Shown: positions 1 through 13,090, counted from the first letter of the stretch. The stretch is DNA of 64,000 bases from Adiantum capillus-veneris (GCA_014529385.2 CM043942.1:61056684-61120683), one strand, 5' to 3'. The notes: a model not told the origin generated them from the letters alone. Translations and numbers: made by a program.

Positions 1-27
1 ATTGAGCTTGTATTGTGCCTTTGGCAG

Positions 28-1625
28 GGACACAGCCTCCTGCCATTACAAGCTCAGAGGATGCGGCTTCCAATGATGGTGAGAGAACTAGCAGCACTAA
101 TGCACTGACCTTGTACAGAAGAGATGACAATTCTTCTCAGATACAATCATCCCACCGCAGGTATGGTGGTCGCTCCAGGGTACGTGTCGTAAACGCTAGG
201 GGCAAAAATCGCCTCAGCAGAGAAGGGAGCCCAGCTGGGCAATTTCATTTTGGGGCTTCTTCTTCTCCTTCGTCCCCATCTTCTGACATGGGTTTTGAGG
301 ATGAAAGGTATTTGTTTGGTGGTCAATCCAGCGCTGGCAGCAATGCGGTCAGCCCAAGAATCATGGGGGGATATCAAAGGAGCCCATCTTGGTTTGACAA
401 TGATCCTACACAGCAGGATTCATTCTCCAAAAGTCTAGCAAATGGTGGTAATGGGGGTGGCCGCATTTTACCTTTACCATGGCATCATCAGCCTCGACAG
501 CAGAGACTAAGCCGACTCTCACTCCAATCACATAGTGACAGGTTTGAGTTAAGGCGGCCACTCATGGAGGAGCTGGAGCTTCTTCAGAAAGAAGGGGATG
601 ATGATTGGCTAAGTGGAGGGCTTGGTGGTGTAGAGAGCATGACTCCACGTTCTCAGCAACATCAGCAGCAACCGCAAACTGCTGCCAGCCCATCAGGTAG
701 TGGACATTCTGGTCTTCCGAGGCGAGCCATGTACCAATCCCAAAGTGAGAGGTTTGAGCTGAAGCCAAGTTTACTCGATGAGCTCTACCATAATGATGAA
801 GAGGAATGGTGGTTACGTGGAGAGCTCATGCAACCTGTCGCGATGCTTGAGAGAGCAAGATCGGCTTTGCGTGGTGAGCAGGAGAATGGTTCTGTTGTCT
901 TTTATGATGGGAATAGGGGGTCACTATATGGTGGGAACGAGAGTGTCTCTCATGGAAGCAGCGATTTTGGTAATATTGGAAATGCCTTTACTACTGGTTT
1001 TAGGGATGTAAACAACATTCCGACTGGTGGATTTCATGAAGTTGCTGCACAGGAGGTCTCTTATGGTCCATATGCAGATGGTAATAAGTTTCAAGCTTCA
1101 TTTGCAGGTTTTCAGAATGCATCATCTTCTAAGATTCCTTATGAGGATATGGAGAGGAGATCTGTTTACTCAGACTTCCCTGGAGATAAGGGCTCCTCTC
1201 ATGCCGACACTAACTACGACAGGGACGGGGGTTCATCCTCATATGCTAATTTTCCTGCAGTTGATGTGCCTGGGCGATATTATTACAACAATGAGGGAGT
1301 CAAAACCACCTTAGGATACTCCAACTCTGCGAGAAGCATGCGGTTGGCTGAGAATGAAGTAGCGACTTCCTCGGCAGCAGCATGGTGTCGTTCAGCACAG
1401 CTGTGGGGAACACAAGCTTCGGGTTTACGCCAAGCAAACAGTGTGGCTCCTCCGGTGAGGGTTCGACAAATGGTTGCTGTGTGTTCAGCTCCTCCGCCTC
1501 GTTGCCCTGCTCTTGATCCTGCAACCACAAGCAATTCCTCTTCTCTGTACCTGCAAGAGCAAAACCCTCCATCGAGCAGTGCAGAGGCCTCTGCTTGCCA
1601 CCTCTTCAGTCAGCTGAGGATATAG
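28..1625 (+). CDS. Last coding exon of an unrecognised plant gene (partial)
   Basis: The window opens inside an intron: a pyrimidine-rich stretch ends in CAG at 25-27, and an uninterrupted reading frame then runs for about 530 codons to a TAG at 1623-1625. The first two bases of the exon complete a split codon. The protein segment is low in hydrophobic residues and rich in Ser, Gly, Gln and Asn, with no membrane segment, so it is probably a disordered C-terminal region. It holds two diverged copies of one motif about 70 residues apart: SDRFELRRPLMEELELL followed by an acidic DDDWL, and SERFELKPSLLDEL followed by acidic EEEWWL. Near the end is a Pro/Val-rich patch (APPVRVRQMVAVCSAPP). I do not recognise the family. 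The N-terminal domains lie upstream of the window. That this is real coding sequence is supported by the frame length, the acceptor site and the internal repeat. Confidence 0.7.
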
Positions 1626-1947
1626 TTGTAGTTTAAGATACCTAGTATGTACTTTATTAATCACCCTTTGGCTTGCTGATGGTGGCTGCTCACCATGTTC
1701 TTTGTCCTCTTTTCCCGATGTATTTTTTGTGGGTGCTTGATGATGCATCCAGTTTTGATGCTTGTGAGGCATTTTTTAAAACCTCAAGAGCTTCTGTTGC
1801 TACTCACTTAATGTGACATTGATACATGCAGAGCTTCAATTGATATTGGGTGTTTCCTCTCATATGATCAAAAGCTCATTCTGTTACCCAACTGCAACAT
1901 ACAATCTAGTCAAAGAGGTTTGCGCATGCCTTCACTGCACTCAGCTC
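1626..1947 (+). other. 3' untranslated/flanking sequence of the first gene
   Basis: Sequence after the stop codon at 1625 is T-rich and has no sustained reading frame, as expected for a plant 3' UTR and flank. No single polyadenylation signal stands out, so the transcript end is not fixed. Confidence 0.4.
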
Positions 1948-2208
1948 AACTTTCAATGTACACCCATACAGTTGGGTTTTGTGGACCATGTTTCCTGTAT
2001 TGTTACTTTTTTCTCTGTGACATGGCTAACGTTGTGGGTTGTTTTTCTGGGGTGTCAGCTTCACTTCAAATTTATACCACACTAACTTTCAATGTACACC
2101 CATACAGTTGGGTTTCCTGTATTGTTACTTTTTTCTCTGTGACATGGCTAACTTTGTGGGTTGTTTTTCTGGGGTGTCAGCTTCACTTCAAATGTATACC
2201 ACACTAAC
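1948..2208. repeat. Tandem duplication, two copies of about 122-136 bp
   Basis: A unit starting AACTTTCAATGTACACCC at 1948 recurs at 2084, and the second copy ends near 2206. The first copy carries about 13 extra bases after the GTTGGG of the unit; otherwise the copies differ by only a few substitutions. This is a local duplication in the 3' flank of the first gene. I see no coding potential beyond chance frames. Confidence 0.85.
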
Positions 2209-2506
2209 GCCATGTATTGCTTGCCTGTCCAATTACATTCTTCTAGATAACAGACTATATAGGACACACTTACTTTGCATATATGTGTAATTGTGTGTGT
2301 ACGTGCGTGCGCGTGTGATGTATATTCACCCTACGCACATATCTACATGCATCACATATATGCTCTTTGGTTCTAGCTGTAAGTGCAAGTTTGGTCCTGA
2401 TTTAGTGAGGCTCTCAGCCATTGATCTCGATCCTTGCAAGGAGACTTCTGCAACACAATTCAGTCAATTCACCTTACTGCTAGAAAATTTGTTTAGCGTC
2501 TCATCA

Positions 2507-2825
2507 GTTTAAAATTATGAGTGAGGCTGGTGCCCGAGGAATGACAGGAGCTTTTTAAGTAGTTTAAAATTAGATTGTATACGAAGGCTGGCAGGGAATT
2601 TTTCATTATTTTGATGTTCCTATACCTCAATTGTGAGCTGTATGGTGTATGATGATGATTGTTATCTTCGGTTTAAAATTACGAGTGAGGCTGGTTCCCG
2701 AGGAATGACAGGAACTTTTCAATTAGTTTAAAATTAGATTGTATATGAAGGCTTGCAGGGAATTTATTTAAATGTTCCTATGCCTCAATTGTGAGCTGCA
2801 TGGTGTATGATGATGATTGTTATCT
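2507..2825. repeat. Tandem duplication, two copies of about 155-164 bp
   Basis: The unit beginning GTTTAAAATTA at 2507 is repeated from 2671, and both end in TGATGATGATTGTTATCT. The copies differ by scattered substitutions and short indels, so this duplication is older than a polymorphism. It is a second independent tandem duplication within 600 bp of the preceding one. Confidence 0.85.
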
Positions 2826-5055
2826 CATGAAAATGCTTCCTTAATGCAAATTCTAATGCTGAAATTCTGAAGTTAGCTAACTCTGCAGTTTGAACTTTGA
2901 AGTATGTGGGATTTTAAGTCTGCAGCTAGCTTTAAATGTGCATCTGAGCTTGACTTTGGAACACATGCTTGTTCAAGTGCTAGTCTATTCATTCAATATT
3001 GAATTGACCTGTATTCTATTGATGTGTATGGAGTGGGAGATCAGATTGGTTTTTGTGTTGAAGCAAAAATAAACAGAGCCCAAGTGAAGTGCTTTATAAT
3101 GCAGGGTTATGAGATTGCAATGACTGTTTGAGTTGAATTATGGTGAGGCTTTGGTCAGCTCCTCGGGCAGAACTGGCCATTGCTTCATCAGTCTCCTGAT
3201 GATGTGGTGTTACCTTTGGTATTCAATTACTCAATATGGTGGGTTATTCTGGCGGTACTCAATTGATTGTTCTGAATTTGTAACCTAGTTTGTAACTACT
3301 GGTATTTGCATGTCTTGTTGTGCATGGGAAGGTAACCACTTAGTTGTTTGATTGAAGACTAGGAAGCTAACAGTGGTGTCAGAATTATCAATTTCAGTAG
3401 CTAGAAGAGCTGAAAGCAATTACTTTTGTTTGGATGTGTGCACTGGTTTCGGATTTAGGAAAATTCTGGTGCTAAATCTCGTTTTATTTAAATTGCTCTT
3501 ATTGGAATTTTCAGCTTGTGCTAGTAATTTGTATTCTCCTTCAACATATGGTAGTGTCTTCATCTTGTGGATGCCTGGTTTGTGAGGGGACATGGATGAA
3601 TGCAAGACTCTAAAGCTATTCACATGGATTGTGTTTACAATCTGACCTTAAAAACTAAGATTCAATGACAAGTTGACCAGGATTGCTCGCTTTTAGCTGG
3701 AAAATGTGCTTGGGATGCATGAAATATTGCTGTTGAGCAAGGTGTCGTCGCGCCACATAATGAGATGAGTGTATAATGTATCATCAACCTATAAACTTGT
3801 AAGCTCCAATAGTGGGATGGGGTCCAAATCTAGAACACCCTCAAATAGAATTTAATAGGTCAATTGTAATACTTAGGGATCATGATGAGGATAGCATTTG
3901 AAATGAATAGAGCTTGACATGCACTCTCTTTCCACATAATATTCATTCAAATCCATTAACTATAGCTGGAGATTGAGTGAATACAATTTGAATTCCCACA
4001 ATTTGAATACTCTTCTTAAACGTCCTTAAGTTAGGGCTTCTACCCTAATTTCTCCTTAAAACATGTAGGTGTGCTCTAGCATATGCAATACAATTTTTAG
4101 CCTTATGCAATTTGGAACTCTAATTGTCACCATCTGGCATCTCCAACTTTGCAGGCCGAGGAAGAGGCTTTGTGAGAAGATGTGCAATATCGTCTTTGTG
4201 GAGCAATTCCTAGTAATTCTAGGAATAATATCAATACTTTTGGCTTGAATTAACAAACTTTTATCAAGAAACTAATGAAGTACCCTTAGAGTTGCTTGCC
4301 AAAGGGTAGACAATATATTTAGGAAAATAGATGTTAGCTCTTTAAATAAGTATATTAAAGGACAATGCTCATGATAAAACCTTTAAAAGGGACATTTGAC
4401 ATTAAGCCATAATAATCATACAATATGTAGGTTGGTAGAAACTAAAGGATGTATGATCATGGGCGGGGATGAGTTGCCCTCAGGTCTCAAGTTAGTTGTG
4501 CATAATGTCTATTGTCATTTATTTGGCACCAAACAACGGCAAATGACATATTTTAGGTCATCCTCAACAATAGTGACTAGCTGTTTTTTGTCTTGTCCAC
4601 CTCTTTTTGAAAATTTCACCTCACATTTATGCACCTTGTTACTTCGTTAGCTATCCATCTTAATTCAAAAAATTGGCGGTCCTTGCACGTGGCACATGCC
4701 CGTTGCCTTGCGCAACCTCTTTTTTAAACGTGTAGCTTATTATATTGCATCAATGATTCAACGGCGCTTTTTAAAGCCAAAGGAAAAAGAAAAAAAACAA
4801 GAAAATTGCAAGCAAAACCAAGAAACCGATTGCTTGTAGGACACCAAAGTCACATGTATTTACACTCTCATCGAGTGCTAGAGTCTAAATAGCTAGAAAG
4901 TGATCTAATTTACGCGGGCACCCACTATCCATCCACATAGGTTACGGACATTCTATAAGGACCAAAGATAGTGCGACGCAAGACCCACCTCTCTACCAAA
5001 TTCTAGAAAGATTCCATTTTATGATTCACTCCTATGTAATCTCTCTTTTTTACTA
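2826..5055. other. Intergenic AT-rich sequence, nothing recognised
   Basis: No reading frame longer than about 85 codons and no recognisable protein motif occur here. It may hold very old repeat debris, but I can support no specific feature. Confidence 0.5.
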
Positions 5056-6688
5056 TTGAGGCTCAAAAACTTGGCCACTCGTAAAGCGGGAGATGTCCAA
5101 GGTATCAAGCCAAAAATGATTAAATGGACAAGAGATTTTACACATGTTTGGATGTGTGATATGTTCAACCTTGAACTTCAACATGGTATGCCTTGTGATT
5201 GGAGCACTAATTGGGTCAAGCCTTTGCATAAAGGAGGGGATGTAAAGAATGTACATAACTACCAGACTATAATGATTGGGTCTCTTTTAATAAAGTTTTT
5301 TGGGTGCATAATGGAGATAAAACTGAGTGATTGGACTAAAAAGAATGGCAAGCGTGCCAAAGGACAAGTGGGTTTTTATCGACACCATAGCACCATTGAC
5401 CATCTTGGCACTCTTCATGTTCTCATGGAGGATAGTCGGTTGAAAGGCAAGTGAAATCTTGTTGCTTTTTGGATTTCAAGAAAGCCTTTGATATGATTCC
5501 ACATAACAATGGGTGGAGAAGGGATGGAAGAACTCCAATTTCCAAGTGGGATCATGGTTGCGGTTTCTCGAATCTAAGAGAAGGTGACATGTCAATTATG
5601 CAAGGGAAGATGAATAATTCCTGAAATATTTGCAAGCACTTCTTGGGTTAAACGAGGATGTCTGTTGTCACCAACTCTCTTTGGTCTATCATCAATCAAT
5701 TGAGACAAATGATACTTGACTTTATGCAAGAAGAAGCCATTGAAGAGGCCAATAATTGCAATGTGGTTATCATGCTTTTGTTGTATGTATACGATGTATT
5801 GCTTCTAGCACACACTGTAGAGGATGCAAAAAAGCTTATGGTTGTCCTTTATACCTTTTGTTTGCATGGTGGGCTGGTTGTGAATGAATCCAAAACAAAG
5901 GTTATGCTTGTAAAAATTAACCATAAAGAGAAGCTATGCATTGTGTACAACGATGAGACACTTGAAGTTTTTGAGAGCTTTAGGTACCTTTGCCTTGAGG
6001 TTCTGTCCAATCACAAGTGGCATGAATGTGCTATGTGTCATTTGGAAGTTGGAAGAGAGCATACTATGCATTTAAGAACATGTGTAATGCGAGAAATATC
6101 AAACGTTGGGTTCTCAAGAAGTACCTTTTTGACACATTGGTGACATTGGTTCCTCTTTGTGGAGTTGAAGTGTGGGAGGAAAGCATCTCAAAGTCTACTC
6201 GAAAAGAGTTTGAGAGTGTCCAAAAGCATTTTCTTACAAGCTTTCTTCAAGTTAAGACACAAGCACCGTATATGCTCCTACTTCTTGAGTTAGGATTTCT
6301 TTCAATTGAGGTTATGGGCATGGAAAGGGTTGTGGAGTACATGATATTGATGCATCAAAACCCCTCACATCAACTTCCTACAATTACATGGGAAGCAAGC
6401 AAAAAAGTTCAAAAGACGCATAAAAGCAATATCTTGAGCACATGATGAATGCAAGACATAGCAAAGTGGTTTGGAAGATGGGATGCATTACACTTGCTAC
6501 ATGATGCCTTAATAGACTCCCAAGTTAATAAAGCTTTTCTACAATGCCAATGTTTTACGGCTTGGGAAAAATCGTGTGGGTCATGCTTCATACATTACAG
6601 ATCAAATTGTGACCCTCAATACCTATGGAGGGATTGCATATTAGCTGGATCATACCCCTACAATTACTACTTCAAGAAACACAATTAG
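5056..6688 (+). pseudogene. Decayed non-LTR (LINE) reverse transcriptase remnant
   Basis: Successive + strand frames match the order of a plant LINE ORF2. A fingers region has W-VKPLHKGGD and NYQTIMIG (5210-5280). Near 5460-5500 there is an LDFKKAFDMIP motif like the first catalytic Asp block. YVYDVLLLAH (5785-5815) sits at the YADD position with its first Asp kept and neighbours changed. ESKTKVMLV and SFRYLCLEV follow, then the thumb/connection sequence FDTLVTLVPLCGVEVW (about 6128-6175). Several frame changes and stops separate the blocks, so the copy is dead. Its 5' part, including the endonuclease, is missing. It has the same domain order as the LINE near 60.1-62.9 kb but is clearly more decayed. 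Confidence 0.75.
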
Positions 6689-8496
6689 TGTTGCAAGTAA
6701 GCATACATCGTCTCATAGTTGACATTTTATTCAGAATTGAATCTCAAAATGATCATATCTCTCCTCGAACAAAAGAGAATGATTCCTAATACCCCAACAA
6801 AAGTAGTCATATTAGGTTCTTTTGGATTTGCAAGAAGAGATTACCTACTGGGAGGTTCTCTTGATATATTCATGTCGTCCCATGAAATATTTGCTTGATA
6901 GTGAAGCCATGCCTACTTGCTATCCACAAAAAGTATTATCTGTATTGCTAGCACCTTGTGCACATAAATTGCTCATCATGCAATCATACATAGCAATCAC
7001 AAGCAATGATACCATCATCAACTCTTTCTAAACCGAGTAGCTAATGTTATAGCAAAAATGTAAACTATACTTTAGTGGAATGAGTTTACAACACTGGCAT
7101 GCCATGCATGCATAACAAAAAAAAAGGGTGATAAGCCATTGGTTTCAATGACGGTCTCCCCAATGTGAGTACATGTCATGTGTGCCTTGCACAATGTGTA
7201 CTGCATGTATACATCACATTTGGTCATTGCTAACCATAATTGTGAGCTTATATCCTCTTATTGCCAAACTTGTGTGCCATTATCCTTGATCCTAAATCAA
7301 CGGATAGTACTGTGGCACGAAACATAAGCATTGCTTTACACTAAGTCTGTCAAAGCAGCTTGCTTTGAAAATCAAAGAGATCTTATTCAAAGGAAAATTG
7401 AAATACATGTAGGACATTTAAAGGAAATTTAGAGTTGTCAGATGTACCTTGTATACCCTCAAGGCTTGGTTCATGCCGACCTTCAAATAAAAGCAGGTAG
7501 ACATGTTGCCAAGTTTTCCCAAGTTTGTATGCTAATAGCATATTGCAAACTTTGGAAACTTCTATGCAATATGACCTAAATTGAAGAACTTGCTTCACAT
7601 AAATACATGAAAAGATAAGATAGGATGGAGCAAATGTTCACATCTAACAGCTTCTCCTATTGACAAACCGATATCAATGAAGAAGATAATCGACCCTTGC
7701 TTCTCCCCTTTGGATAGTACAAAGAGGATACTTTAAAGAGATATTGCCCGACATCATACACAAGATGGTTCTTAGCATCTTTGTACGAAGCCTTGCTCCC
7801 TAGTATATATCAATGTACCATGGTGTATCTTACGACATTGCCATATTAAATAGAGTTATAAGAAAATTAACCCTGTCGATCATCAACCTTGCGGAGAAGG
7901 ATGCCATATTGGAGACATGAAAAGAATTATAATAATGGCAATAACAAAATGTACTTGAGTTGCCCCTATTCACATGCATCCATTGTTTCCAATTAATCTA
8001 GAAAACCCGTAAGATCCCACTAGCCGACAATGGGCTGATCATGATTGTTTTTTACTGCAAGTAAACGTGCCTAGGAGCAATGCCCTTGCACTCACGATCA
8101 AAATTAACAACAGGCCTTGCCTTTACGTCAAGGTTGTAACTTGCTAGAATCCATATATAGACTCCTATAACATAAATTTTTATAAGTATTAAAATTCTCC
8201 CACATAAATGAAACAACATACATGATGACCATGTCGATATTGGAACACTCGTCAAAATGCCTTGCATGTCATCATAGTCTTACTTCTTTTAGCAAAGCCA
8301 TGAGAAAACGACTTCAACTTGTGTCCCCGTGGACGTAGCCTTGCTATATTGCACTTATTTTTGCCAGAATTTCCAAACCTGTCAATTCCTGTTTGTAGGT
8401 GTTGTCTCTACCATAATGAAAGCTTGATAATTTGTCCTCAGCCTTCGACACTTTGCCAACTCTGCATTCAGTTTTGCCCTTCGCTTTAGGCAAGCT

Positions 8497-8499
<3 letters not shown>
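6689..8499. other. Intergenic sequence with possible LINE tail and a short copia-LTR-like scrap
   Basis: No gene is recognised. A short stretch near 8321-8336 (CCCGTGGACGTAGCC) also occurs in the 3' LTR of the Tork copia near 37,478, which suggests a small relic of a related LTR. A 69-codon frame at 6822-7031 might be the decayed tail of the preceding LINE, but nothing in it is diagnostic. Confidence 0.35.
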
Positions 8500-8553
<54 letters not shown>

Positions 8554-9098
8554 CTTGGTGAGCAAGAAGAGGAGGGCATGACGAGAAGGGAAAGCAAAAG
8601 GGGGAAGAGAGGAGAAAGAAGTGAGGAAAGGAACAGGATGAAGTGGAATTAGAGGTTGAAGCATACTCTATCTCTCTCGACTCGATCATCTCTCTCTCAA
8701 TTTGTAGAAGCAAGGGAGTGTTTTTCGAGAGTCGGAGGGAGAGCTTTGGATGGCATAAAGGAGAAAGTTCTTGATGACAATTGAAGCAAGGAGAGCGGCA
8801 TGGAGAAGATCTCCATCCCCGTCATCAACTTAAACTTGACTAATCGTCTTGATAAGTCATGGAGCCGTTAATGGCCCGCTTAATCTTGTTAAGGGAGCTT
8901 AAACTCCTAGTTTTGACAATGTGGATAACAATCCACCTTGGCTATTGATTAAGTTGTACTTAAGGCTTTACTAAGTTTATTGATGATTACGGTGATTGCC
9001 AGAGTTGTTGGTGCTTATTGTTTTCTCTCTCACACACCTCTCATAGCCAGAGGCCCCGCGCCTTACCGGGTCATGTTTCGAACACATATCCTCCGACA
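8500..9098 (+). repeat. Left direct repeat (candidate 5' LTR) with (CT)n
   Basis: It starts with a CT run of about 52 bases (8500-8551). Sequence from 8551 is collinear with 13,117 onward, through a shared TTTGTAGAAGCAAGGGAG block and the ending CCGACA at 9093-9098. Similarity stops right after this in both copies, which argues for a defined repeat edge. Confidence 0.7.
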
Positions 9099-9143
9099 TT
9101 CTTGGTGAACTAGAGGTGAAACAACCAGGGGTGGGAGGTACAA

Positions 9144-9640
9144 ATGGAGAATTTAGAGCAGATGATGAAGATTATGGAAACACTAACTTCTAAAGGATTT
9201 AATAAAAATTTGATAGTTCCAAATTTGTTGAATATGCTCCAGTTGGTTAAGGGACGTTTGCTTGAAGTAAAGCCATGAAGATGAAAAAGAAAATTGACGA
9301 TGCAGTGGAGATGGCACTTGATGCCGTATGGTAACAATGTGGTGTTTTTCGAGGGCACGATCCAGATGGTCTCTTTGCATGCTATAAAGCAGAGATGAAG
9401 AGCTGAGGAGTTCTAGAAGATCGAATGATTGCAGCCTTTGAAGAAGTTGTAACCTCCGAGTTTAAAGATAAGGTTCGAGAGCTGGCAGAAACATATCCCA
9501 CACAGTGGGAATTGAAACAGATTACTGAATGAAGCAAGATTGTCTTCAAAAAAGGTGAAGGGGATCATATGCAATTCCTTAACTATGATGAATCTTGAGA
9601 ACACATTTCCACAAGAAGCAAAGCCAAAGTAAATACAACT
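9144..9640 (+). pseudogene. Gag-like reading frame with stops
   Basis: After an ATG at 9144, short coherent frames continue downstream of the left repeat. From 9338 one frame reads sensibly for about 95 codons apart from three TGA stops, including the blocks FRGHDPDGLFACYKAEM and ELAETYPTQWELKQITE. The composition is that of a helical structural protein, not of chance sequence. I do not recognise a named Gag family, so 'gag-like' rests on position just after the putative LTR. Confidence 0.4.
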
Positions 9641-9759
9641 TTGAAAGTAGCAGATTGAGTCTCAAAGGACCATATTTGGGGCAACCTAACAGAGATACAA
9701 CAATGAATTTAATGCGCTGAAACAAAAATTGATGAAATTTTTTCAAAGATTAGTCGCAT

Positions 9760-10724
9760 AGAATTTACCCCCATTAATGATTCCATTGAGGATATAGACT
9801 ATACAACAAGTGTTTCCCCAGCTACTAACCTTGGCATGGGTTTCTCTCAAGAAGTTCTTGAAGTAGATGAGCCTTTACAAGATGTTAATGGAATCTTGCA
9901 TCATCAAAGCATGTGAAGTCGAGCAGATCAATAGGGTTACTGAAGATGATTACAAGATAAAGTTATTATATACACAACAATTGATGAAGTACTAGAGATT
10001 GTGGAGCCAACAGAAGATGTGCATGAGAATCATCAATGAGTCTATGTCTATTATCAACTATATGTTTGCAGGTGTTGTTATCACAGAAGAAGAAAAAGAT
10101 GCCATAAATAATGGTTTCTTGGCTAGCGATAAAGTAGATGATCATAACAACATAGATATCTTTTTGATGCATGTACCACTTCAAAGGAGGATCCAGATGA
10201 ACCTTTGCAATGTTATGATGGGTTGTTAAGTAGCATGGGTGCAGATGAGGAAGTAGAGGATGACATTGATGAGTATGAAGATTGTCTAGATCATGCTAAT
10301 TGTGAACAAGATTTTGAGGCAGTTCTTCTTTGTATGCCTTCCCATGGGTTGCAAGATGAAGTGATTTCTAGCTCTTTGACAGATGATAAAGATTTCCAAG
10401 GCTCTACCAGTTTAGTGGAGGGTGCTCTAGATGAAAATTTACCGATTGGAGCTATTTTCCATGATCAAATTGGAATCAAAAGTAAAAATGCCTTTGATGA
10501 TACATGTCCAGCTTGTTTCAAGGTTCTTCATGATGGCTATGAAGCTAGAGGGGGTGATGATGCTAAATCATCCTTGGTATTGCAAAAAGTGCATAATTTT
10601 CTTCATTCCTCATACAATATGCCTGCCATGGTTGGGTTTGGATATACTTTCTAATGATTCTTTTGTTAGTGATGTTCTGACTGCTGATAAAAGGGAGTCA
10701 GTTCTCTTTAAGGCTTGCCGATAA
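9760..10724 (+). pseudogene. Acidic reading frames of unknown function inside the candidate element
   Basis: Frames at 9999-10229 and 10205-10654 encode strongly acidic segments such as EEVEDDIDEYEDCLDH and a Cys-containing block DDTCPACFKVLHDGYEARGG. They continue the gag-like region with frameshifts. No catalytic motif is visible. They may be a spacer domain of a non-autonomous element or an unrelated captured sequence. Confidence 0.35.
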
Positions 10725-12220
10725 CGAGCTTAAGTTTCCAAAAGTTTATGCGATGTGGATGCTGCACTATGCTTCAAGTGAAGCTCTAGTACATTGTGGG
10801 GACCATCAATGCTATGTACGCTCAATGGTGTTTGATCCATGAGATTCTAAGGATCTTAAAATGCAAGTATAATACAGATGGGTACTTTTGGTATGCATAG
10901 TGGTTGCATGCTATTTGATCCAAGATTAGCATATTTGCACCAAAAATTCTTGAAGGTGACTCATACAGGAAATGTATGCTCATGTGGATATTATGATGCT
11001 CTAGTGTTTGTGAAATTCCTTATTATCCCATTTGATCCTAGGGGCTATTGAAGTACATGTTGCAGATTCAAAGGATATCAATTATTTCTTATAGCAGATT
11101 GCTTGACACTAGGTTTTGCTTTGTTTGGATTTTAAGCTAAGAGGAAAGAGCTTTGGGTTTTGTGGTCAGTAATCTTACATGGCTAGCTTCCAATTGACTT
11201 CTTTGGACAATTGATGTAGTATCTTCACATCTTTTGAGTTGGTTCTGATGCCAGAACTTTAAATGGACTTGACAACCGTTCCATGTGCAAACATACTAAG
11301 GCATACTTGAGCTTACAGAGTTCCCTAAATCAAGCTTGATGGTCAAGCCGTGTGCATAATTAACTAGAGCACTTGAGTCTAGCGGGGTACACTAAACAGG
11401 TTTTCCATGATTGAGTGCTTTGGAGATACGGCAGATACAGTTCAAAGATTTGCGATGAACAACTACCTAATGATTAAGCTAGACCATTGATGATAGGGTT
11501 TAAGCCTAATTTTGTTTTCCATATACTTATTAGTTTTGTGAGCTTGATGATGGCAAAGAGCTTTAAGTGCTTGTAGCAGATGCAGATTGAAAATCGGTTG
11601 ACACAGACTAGAGGCTGTGCAGGTTCAGCAGGGGTGGATGTTGTGCAGCTCCGCTTCCATGATGAGAAAAAGACCAGAAGGATACACATTGTGCTTAATT
11701 GAAGCTTACCTAATTATTGATCAGTGATCACGACTTGATAACAAGCTAGTTTTAAGCTTTATGTATGCCAGATGCGGCTTTAAAGGGCCAACAAATGCCT
11801 TAAGGATGCTAAAAAAGAGTATGTTTGAAGTGAGGACAAATGGAAGATTATGGACTAGAATTGTAGTATTCGAAGTGCTCTACAAACTTGTCTTTATGGC
11901 TCGTCGATTGTAGCTACGGTGAGAAAGTTATGACAATTTGAAGTTTGAATCGATTGCAGATCCGTGCCAGATTGGGCAACTGCTGATGAAGGGTTAAGTA
12001 GGTATGAATGCATGGCCTGAAGTGCTCATCATGTGGTGCATGTTGGTCTTTTCAGATTGGAAATCGAAGTTCTGATTGCCAAGATATTGCCCGTTTAAGT
12101 TTCATCGGGGACCAGTTTCGTACCAATTTGGTTGCCTTGGTGAGTGTGCCATCTAGGGGTTTTTGGACTTCGACCAGGTTCTCAAATATGATGGGCTTAA
12201 TAGATCTTTGAGTGCTCAAG
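10725..12220. other. Interior of candidate element, nothing recognised
   Basis: No sustained reading frame. Short frames up to about 70 codons occur on both strands without recognisable motifs. Confidence 0.4.
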
Positions 12221-12598
12221 GAGCATCTTGTCCGGAATGTCGTCTCATGCAGTGCATTGATAACGAGGTATACTGCCAGAGTTGTGCTAGCACTACGGTG
12301 GTCGACATGTAATTAAACGTGGTGCTTTATGCACATAAAGTTCTTGATGAACTTTCAATTAGAAAGATCGACTTGCAAAGAGCATTGATTACAAGATTAT
12401 GCCCATTATGGCTGTGGCAAGGAAGTTTTGTGCAATTTCAACCGAATGTAAAGGAAGGCCTTTCCTCAAATGCAATCACCTATTAAAGAAATTGATTAAA
12501 TGGGCAAAAAAATTCACGATGATGTTCTCAGACAGGGGTGGCTGAAAACATAATTTATGCACGGCAATGCCTTGGTTGATATATATGTCAAATATGGT
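12221..12598 (+). pseudogene. Fragment of a PPR (PLS-class) protein gene, frameshifted
   Basis: Pieces in different frames follow the order of plant pentatricopeptide repeats: EHLVRNVVSCSALITRY (12,221-12,271), then a VLDEL block near 12,345, YAHYGCGKEVLCNF near 12,395-12,440, EGLSSNAITY near 12,455-12,483, KIHDDVLRQG near 12,508-12,540, and GNALVDIYVKYG (12,563-12,598). These match the repeating R-VVSWNALI-GYA, G-P--IT and GNALVDMYAKCG signatures of organellar RNA-editing PPR proteins. Stops and frameshifts show a dead copy. It lies just inside the right repeat of the candidate LTR element, so it may be a captured fragment or an older neighbour. Confidence 0.65.
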
Positions 12599-13085
12599 AC
12601 ACCTAAGGGTCAATGGCAACCCAAGAGATGGCCACCCAATTGAGCCAAGGGATGATAGCCGCCCATAGGGTGTTAGCTTTAGTGTGAATTAAAAGAGGAA
12701 AATAAGGTCATGGCGAGGGTGGCAACAAGCAAGGGTGCATGGGAGAAGAAAAGCGCTCGTAGCGACTGCTATGCTCCTTGGACAACGACAAGAAAGAAGC
12801 AAAAATTCCTCAGGACGTCGAAGCGCCTCTATTTGGTTCCATTCTTGTGGCATTCAATGCACCTTGTTGTTTGACATGCCACATCACCAACCTTGTTTCC
12901 CACGGCCCTAGCAACGACAGTGCCATCTTTGCTTTATGGAAGGAGGCCATATATAGAAAAGGGATTTTGGGGAACAAGCAATAGGGGAAAAAGGGAACGT
13001 AAAGGGAGACATTTGAGGAAAAAAACGAAGCAAGAAAAGGGAAGAACCTCGTGGAAGAGGGTGAGAGGAAGCTCTCTCAAGTTCA

Positions 13086-13090
<5 letters not shown>

